This document shows positions 5,157 to 8,911 of a DNA stretch of 8,911 nt, one piece after another. The notes beneath the pieces were generated by a model that had not been told where the DNA came from, did not search any database, and saw nothing but the letters and a program-made list of their open reading frames with translations. Location of the stretch: contig JALVXO010000181.1 of assembly GCA_027022775.1 (NCBI GenBank), forward strand, positions 1-8,911. The letters are read 5' to 3'. This DNA is from Campylobacteraceae bacterium. GTDB taxonomy: Bacteria; Campylobacterota; Campylobacteria; Campylobacterales; Sulfurovaceae. The translations under genes were made by a program, and so were the position numbers. Positions within the stretch are counted from its first letter, which is position 1; every line of letters begins with the position of its first letter.

Positions 5157-6443
5157 TCACCTCTCAAAGCTCCTCATCAACCCTTTCACATACCGCGTAT
5201 CTATCTGCGCGCCCATTCGCTCGAACATTGCGTAGTATCCAAGCAGGGTTCTGTCGATAAATAGGTAGTCTTGGTTGTAATTTTGCACCGATTTTGCCTG
5301 CTTTTTTTGCACTTTGAATATGGCGTCAAAGCCTCTTTTTGCGTAATTGCTCTCTTTAAAATCGTATCTGTCCTGCTTAAATATTTCGATATAAATCGTA
5401 TCTAGCGGGTTTATTATCTCTTTGTAAAATTTAAGCATCTCTTCATCGCTTGAAGGTTCTATCATCCCCATTTGCATATACTGTTTTGCGATTTCTAACG
5501 GCTCTATTTCGTCTATTAATGACAGGTGCAGCTTGTTGAATGATTTTAAAAACTCCCCGTCAACCTTTTTTGTGCAGCCAAAATCTATAATGCCAAGTTT
5601 TTCGTCTTTTAAAAAGAGAAAATTGCCGGGGTTTGGGTCGGCGTGGATTGTTTTAATCCCATACAGTGAATCAAAAAAGTTATCAAAAATCAGCTGGGCG
5701 TATCTGTTTATTTGCTCTTGGCTTGGGTTGCTCTCTAAAAACTCTTTAAAACTTTTGCCCTCAAGAAACTCGGTTGCAAGCACCCTTTTTGTTGTAAATT
5801 CATCATAAACTTTAGGTATTACGATATCTTCGTTTCTTTTAGCGCTTAAAAACTTTTTGGCATTTGCAGCTTCGTTTAGGTAATCAAGCTCTTCATTAAG
5901 CCTGTTGCGAAGTTCACTTACAATATGCTCAACTTTTGCCCCTTTGCTAAATCGTTTTAATATAAACGAAATAATGGACATATCGCTTTCTATACTTCTT
6001 GCAATGCCGGGATACTGAACCTTGATAGCTAACTCTTTGCCTTTATATTTAGCCTTGTGAACCTGCCCCAAACTGGCGCTTGCAAAAGCTTTGCCTTCGA
6101 ATTTGTCAAAAATCTCTTCGGGGTAAGCGCCAAGTTCCTGCTTAATTATTTTTCTAATAAGTGCTCTGTTTATCGGCTTTATCGAATCGAAGCTTTTTTC
6201 GATTTTTTCTAAATATTTTTGGTTCGCAAAAGGCATACCCAAAATCAGAGTCTGCGCAATTTTTACCGAAACACCTTTTAACTCATTTAGAGCCTGCAAA
6301 ATAATTTCTGCTATCTCATCGTCGCTCTCTTCTTTAGAAGCCCCTTTTATGTAGCTTTTGCCGCGGCTTATGCCGATTTTAAGAGCCGATTTTGCAAGTA
6401 CTCCGCCGCGCTTTAGTTTGCTTGCCGGCAGCGCCTTATCCAT
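5157..6443 (-). CDS. ABC1/UbiB/AarF family kinase-like protein
   Basis: A 428-residue atypical protein-kinase-like ATPase of the family that in other bacteria supports ubiquinone synthesis (UbiB) and in mitochondria coenzyme Q synthesis (COQ8). Motifs in order: VKIAQ (60-64) at the place of the KxGQ motif, with Ala for Gly; the Ala-rich loop AFASASLGQVH (119-129); the beta-3 lysine in AIKVQYPG (K141); ELDYLNEAANA (185-195); the catalytic loop HADPNPGN (267-274, usually HADPHPGN); and DFG (287-289). No clear C-terminal membrane helix was seen. The start at 6443 overlaps the end of the TetR gene by 8 bases and has GAGGTG as ribosome site, so the pair is coupled. Campylobacterota generally use menaquinone made by the futalosine route, so a ubiquinone role is unlikely; a role in quinone or lipid handling is inferred. 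Confidence 0.88.
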   Translation of the reverse strand: MDKALPASKLKRGGVLAKSALKIGISRGKSYIKGASKEESDDEIAEIILQALNELKGVSVKIAQTLILGMPFANQKYLEKIEKSFDSIKPINRALIRKIIKQELGAYPEEIFDKFEGKAFASASLGQVHKAKYKGKELAIKVQYPGIARSIESDMSIISFILKRFSKGAKVEHIVSELRNRLNEELDYLNEAANAKKFLSAKRNEDIVIPKVYDEFTTKRVLATEFLEGKSFKEFLESNPSQEQINRYAQLIFDNFFDSLYGIKTIHADPNPGNFLFLKDEKLGIIDFGCTKKVDGEFLKSFNKLHLSLIDEIEPLEIAKQYMQMGMIEPSSDEEMLKFYKEIINPLDTIYIEIFKQDRYDFKESNYAKRGFDAIFKVQKKQAKSVQNYNQDYLFIDRTLLGYYAMFERMGAQIDTRYVKGLMRSFER

Positions 6444-7173
6444 TTAGCACCTCGGAAAGATTTTTTTTGATTTTGTTAAATTTTTTGGGCTTAAGCGATA
6501 CGCTTTTTATGGCTGAGAGAAAATGGGTTTTAAAAATAAATACCCCCAAATCGGTTGCTTTGCTTAAAATATCGCTTGTTAAAAGCGACTCTATAAGCGC
6601 CAATGAGTGGTCTATAAATGCGCTTGTGTTTTCGAAATTTTCGCTCTCGTCTTTTAGCCAGTAAGCAACAACCATTATAAAATAGTCCCAAAATAGTGTT
6701 GGCAGATAATCCAAAAACGGCGGTTTCTCAATCTCTCCCGCTTCTATCGCACTCTCTAGCATTGCTCTTACAATTTCGATAAACTGCTCATTTGTGCTGT
6801 ATAGCTTGCTAAGTTTAAGCGCGCTTGAGTTAAACACCATATCTGCAATCTGCTGCACAAACTCCCTGTCTTCCAGGTAAAGCTCTAATTCTGTTTCTAT
6901 TAAAGTCTGCAGCTGTTCGCGAAGGGTGTAAGTGTTAAAATCCTCTATCGCTTCCAAAATCTTAAGCGTCTCTTTGTGTTTTTGCTCTATATATGCAAAA
7001 AGCAGTTTCTCTTTTGAGGGAAAGTAGTTATAAATTGTAGGATTGCTAACCCCTGCCGCTTTTGCAATTTCGCGAAGCGTAGTATTTTCAAACCCTTTCT
7101 CTATAATCAAATCAACCGCGCATTTTAAAATTTTAATTTTGGTTTTCTCTTTTGCAGATTTAGAAACTTTCAT
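6436..7173 (-). CDS. TetR/AcrR family transcriptional regulator
   Basis: A 245-residue repressor-type regulator with the classic N-terminal helix-turn-helix TTLREIAKAAGVSNPTIYNYFPSKEKLL (31-58) and an all-helical ligand-binding and dimerisation region after it. At 245 residues it is longer than many TetR proteins (about 190-220); the C-terminal tail (about 200-245) is basic (LKPKKFNKIKK). The ATG at 7173 has AAGGA 6 bases upstream and lies behind a consensus promoter. It overlaps the ABC1 gene by 8 bases, so regulator and kinase-like protein are co-expressed and the regulator probably controls its own operon. The ligand is unknown; a fatty acyl or other membrane-derived hydrophobic molecule would suit the neighbours but is a guess. 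Confidence 0.9.
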   Translation of the reverse strand: MKVSKSAKEKTKIKILKCAVDLIIEKGFENTTLREIAKAAGVSNPTIYNYFPSKEKLLFAYIEQKHKETLKILEAIEDFNTYTLREQLQTLIETELELYLEDREFVQQIADMVFNSSALKLSKLYSTNEQFIEIVRAMLESAIEAGEIEKPPFLDYLPTLFWDYFIMVVAYWLKDESENFENTSAFIDHSLALIESLLTSDILSKATDLGVFIFKTHFLSAIKSVSLKPKKFNKIKKNLSEVLNG

Positions 7174-7181
7174 AATAAATC

Positions 7182-7216
7182 CTTAAATAATTTAACAAAG
7201 TATAATATAAATTAAG
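7182..7216. promoter_or_regulatory. Candidate operator for the TetR regulator
   Basis: CTTAA at 7182-7186 and TTAAG at 7212-7216 are inverted ends of a 35-base imperfect palindrome (8 of the outer 10 positions pair) that encloses the -10 element at 7199-7204. Inside its left arm is a smaller exact palindrome, TTAAAT-A-ATTTAA (7183-7195), lying between the -10 and the gene. Both positions suit self-repression. The sequence is nearly all A/T, so chance symmetry is a real possibility. Confidence 0.3.
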
Positions 7217-7227
7217 AATTTTGTCAA
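7199..7227 (-). promoter_or_regulatory. Consensus sigma-70 promoter of the tetR-aarF operon
   Basis: On the minus strand TTGACA (7227-7222) and TATACT (7204-7199) are separated by exactly 17 bases. A full -35 is unusual for this phylum, where promoters often lack one, so this should be a strong promoter when not repressed. Transcription would start near 7192, about 19 bases before the ATG of the TetR gene. Confidence 0.75.
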
Positions 7228-7362
7228 GTTATTCTATAGTTTTTTAAATTTTTAAAAAATAATTAGAGTTTAAAGCCTAGAAATAACCGATTTTTTTGCT
7301 GGTAAATAGAAGGTTAGATTGGGTTAAAATGTCAGGGAGCAAAAAGTTTTTACTGATAGTTT

Positions 7363-7384
7363 GCAAGTGCGGCAAACCGCACTT
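7363..7384 (+). repeat. Second GC-rich palindrome related to the REP-like element
   Basis: AAGTGCGG (7365-7372) and CCGCACTT (7377-7384) form a perfect 8-bp stem with a CAAA loop, preceded on the plus strand by GCAA (7363-7366; its last two bases are in the stem). Read this way it aligns with the element at 5047-5067: GCAA against GTAG, both followed by GTGCGGC. It lies 29 bases past the stop of the porin gene and could double as a bidirectional terminator, although no long T-run follows on either strand. The rest of the 240-base gap 7174-7413 shows nothing apart from the tetR promoter region. Confidence 0.45.
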
Positions 7385-7413
7385 TAGAGAAATATAAGAG
7401 GATATTTGAAGTT

Positions 7414-8592
7414 TTAAAATTTATAAACCGCTTGAACTCTAAATCTTTGGTCTTGTCTTTTTGTAAAATCTTTATTTTTTACATAGCGGTATTCAACTTT
7501 TACATTAACATCTTTAATTTTAAATTTGTAGCCGGTTATTAAACCGTAAGCGGTTTTTCCGCTGTCAGGTTTGTCTGCAGCTATATCAAGGTATGCGCTT
7601 GTTTTATTTTGAAATTTATATTTTAAAGCCAATTTTGCAATTTTTTGTTTATTGCCCGGTACAACATCATTAGCAAAAGATTTATCTAAAGAGCGTCCCC
7701 AAAGTGCGCTTGTGCCTCCTAAATTAAGAGTAGCATCTCCGTCATTAATATAATCAAGATACAATCTGGCATTTAAAGCGCCGAAATTTGTTCCGATATA
7801 TCCGGCAATGCTGTAAGAGCTTTTTGTGCCTGCGGCATTTTTTGCCAGAGCAATAGAGTTTGCATCTGCTTTTGCATAAGCAAGTTGTAAGCCAAGTTCA
7901 ATATTGTTGATTTTTGTTTCTGTTGTATTCCAAATAGAAAATGCTTTGCCGCTGCTTCCATTTTTTGGAATATAATATATGCTTGTAGCATTTGTTGTGT
8001 TTGGCAGTGATTTATTAACCGCTCCAAGCATAAACAGACCTTTGTTTGAACCGTTTATTTTTATATTTCCTGCATCTGTGTGCAAGCTAGGAACCCATGC
8101 GGCAACCAGTGTTGTATCTTTAATGTCGCTGTTTACTACAGTAACTGCATTAAATGACTGTTTTAAATAACCGGCATCTCTGTATGACCATGCCCATGGG
8201 CTAACTGCTTTAGGCAGTGCCTGACGCCCGGCTTTAATAACAGTATTATTTGTTTTATATGTTAAATAAAACTGTGCAAGTTTTGAGTGTTCTTTGTCTT
8301 TGTTTAAACTTCCGTCTAAATAGGTAATATGGTCAAGTTCTGCACCAAAACCAAAACCGTATCCAAGATCTTTTTCTACACCAATAGCCAGTTTAAACAT
8401 GGCATAATTGTCTTTAGAACCCCAAGTATCTCCTTTTGTACTTAATTTTTGAGCTCTGTAAGCAAAAGAGGCGATACCCCAGAAATCACAAGCTGCCGGA
8501 GCAGCCGGCTTAATTGGCTGTACAGGTGTTATATCTCCGCCTGCGAAAATAGCTCCTGATGCAATAATAGAAAGAATTGCTGTTTTTTTCAT
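7414..8592 (-). CDS. Outer-membrane beta-barrel porin
   Basis: A 392-residue exported protein. A Sec signal peptide MKKTAILSIIASGAIFA (1-17) leads to a mature N-terminus starting GGDITPVQP. A short proline/alanine linker (22-34) follows, with a lone cysteine at 35, and then the barrel begins at DFWGIASFAYRA. The rest alternates polar and hydrophobic residues with many aromatic positions and GFGFGAEL-, YIGTNFG- and YLDIAAD-type strands. It ends in VQAVYKF, a terminal Phe that is the usual signal for assembly by the BAM complex. Length fits a 16- to 18-strand porin of the kind common in Campylobacterota. Expected role: passive uptake of small solutes; the substrate cannot be told. Ribosome site AAGGAGAT at 8598-8605 is near-ideal, suggesting high expression. 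No neighbour is an obvious functional partner. Confidence 0.85.
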   Translation of the reverse strand: MKKTAILSIIASGAIFAGGDITPVQPIKPAAPAACDFWGIASFAYRAQKLSTKGDTWGSKDNYAMFKLAIGVEKDLGYGFGFGAELDHITYLDGSLNKDKEHSKLAQFYLTYKTNNTVIKAGRQALPKAVSPWAWSYRDAGYLKQSFNAVTVVNSDIKDTTLVAAWVPSLHTDAGNIKINGSNKGLFMLGAVNKSLPNTTNATSIYYIPKNGSSGKAFSIWNTTETKINNIELGLQLAYAKADANSIALAKNAAGTKSSYSIAGYIGTNFGALNARLYLDYINDGDATLNLGGTSALWGRSLDKSFANDVVPGNKQKIAKLALKYKFQNKTSAYLDIAADKPDSGKTAYGLITGYKFKIKDVNVKVEYRYVKNKDFTKRQDQRFRVQAVYKF

Positions 8593-8612
8593 TTTTCATC
8601 TCCTTATTTTTT

Positions 8613-8653
8613 CTGGATGTAATAATATAAAAAAAAGGTAACTGGATGGTAAC
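8613..8653 (-). promoter_or_regulatory. Porin promoter region with direct repeats
   Basis: An A/T-rich -10 candidate for the porin (TATATT or TATTAT on the minus strand, 8622-8629) is flanked by direct repeats on the plus strand: CTGGATGTAA at 8613-8622 and CTGGATGGTAA at 8642-8652, 29 bases apart. The second is nested in GGTAAC-TGGAT-GGTAAC (8637-8653). Repeats on either side of a -10 and nearly three helical turns apart could be operator half-sites for porin control. No good -35 was seen. Confidence 0.35.
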
Positions 8654-8749
8654 AAAATAGTTAAGATTTCTTATATATTTTAATTCGGATATTTTGATAC
8701 CTCTTTTTCACATAAATTCTGCTTTTGTTGCATATCATAGTAAAGATTT

Positions 8750-8758
8750 TGGTATAAT
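8750..8758 (+). promoter_or_regulatory. Promoter of clpS (extended -10)
   Basis: TGG-TATAAT at 8750-8758 is a perfect -10 with the TGn extension, 33 bases before the GTG start. A second possible -10, TATAAA, follows at 8764-8769. TTGCAT at 8728-8733 is a poor -35 at 19 bases. The promoter is divergent from that of the porin. Confidence 0.65.
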
Positions 8759-8791
8759 TATAGTATAAAATAGCAAAAAAGGATACACGAA

Positions 8792-8911
8792 GTGCCTAAT
8801 ATTAAAGAGTTAACAGATGTTGAAATAGATATTACCAATCCGCCGATGTATAAAGTTATTTTGCATAATGATGACTATACGCCAATGGATTTGGTGGTGG
8901 ATATTTTGGTA
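8792..8911 (+). CDS. clpS: ClpS, adaptor of the ClpAP protease, N-terminal part (3' end cut by window)
   Basis: ClpS recognises proteins with destabilising N-terminal residues and hands them to ClpAP for degradation. The 40 residues present start MPNIKELTDVEIDITNPP, a flexible tail of the kind that enters the ClpA pore. They then show PPMYKVILHNDDYTPMDLVVDIL, the hallmark ClpS segment with the Asn-Asp-Asp (26-28) that lines the N-degron pocket. The start is GTG at 8792 with AAGGA at 8779-8783; no ATG upstream is in frame, and the next in-frame ATG is at residue 19, inside the conserved region. clpA is expected downstream, as in related genomes. Identification is firm although the gene is truncated by the window. 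Confidence 0.93.
   Translation, partial: MPNIKELTDVEIDITNPPMYKVILHNDDYTPMDLVVDILV

Noticed and set aside
5533..5808. Plus-strand open frame inside the ABC1 gene
   Set aside because: It is antisense to conserved kinase-like motifs including HADPNPGN, so a shadow of that gene.
6392..6664. Plus-strand open frame across the tetR-aarF junction
   Set aside because: It is antisense to two supported genes and has no family resemblance.
7329..7397. 22-codon plus-strand frame with a CxCGKPH stretch
   Set aside because: It has only a poor ribosome site and no promoter, and its cysteine-rich part is simply the translation of the GTGCGG palindrome.
7773..8170. Two overlapping open frames (minus 7773-8027, plus 7979-8170) inside the porin gene
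   Set aside because: Both lie wholly within the porin reading frame and have no plausible protein features or ribosome sites. The porin frame is intact, so they do not signal a frameshift.

Overview
The window is AT-rich chromosomal DNA that looks like a member of the Campylobacterota (formerly Epsilonproteobacteria). The strongest pointers are an atypical orphan response regulator of the HsrA/CosR type with a degenerate receiver, an outer-membrane barrel protein whose mature N-terminus reads GGDITPVQP, and a short ClpS with an HNDDYTPMD motif. These are family resemblances recalled from memory. I cannot place a genus, but a free-living relative of Sulfurimonas or Sulfurovum fits better than Helicobacter or Campylobacter.

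Layout. The first 3.5 kb reads on the plus strand: the 3' end of fabD, a leader of about 200 bp holding an inverted pair of DnaA-box-like sequences, dnaX, a promoter region with a textbook FNR-type palindrome, an hsrA-like regulator, and a small unknown protein with its own extended -10 promoter. From 3552 to 8592 everything reads on the minus strand. In transcription order this is an outer-membrane porin (7414-8592), then, separately promoted, a TetR regulator overlapping an ABC1/UbiB-type kinase-like gene, then a 148-bp repeat-rich gap, then a VanZ-like membrane protein overlapping a geranylgeranyl-reductase-type flavoprotein. The last 120 bases begin clpS on the plus strand, divergent from the porin.

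How the genes may work together. fabD (fatty acid synthesis), dnaX (replication clamp loader), hsrA (global homeostatic regulation) and clpS (N-degron proteolysis) are housekeeping. The minus-strand set TetR, ABC1 kinase-like, VanZ-like and GGR-type reductase looks like a membrane, quinone or isoprenoid-lipid module. That link is inferred from family membership and proximity only.

I found no CRISPR array, transposase, phage gene, toxin-antitoxin pair or defence locus, and no RNA gene I can support. The less ordinary signals are non-coding: an A10 tract in dnaX with immediate stops in both shifted frames (a candidate tau/gamma slippage site), the FNR palindrome abutting the hsrA -10, inverted DnaA-like boxes before dnaX, and between aarF and the VanZ gene a GTAG-preceded REP-like hairpin next to an unbroken run of twelve 7-bp units. 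No gap between genes exceeds 300 bp.
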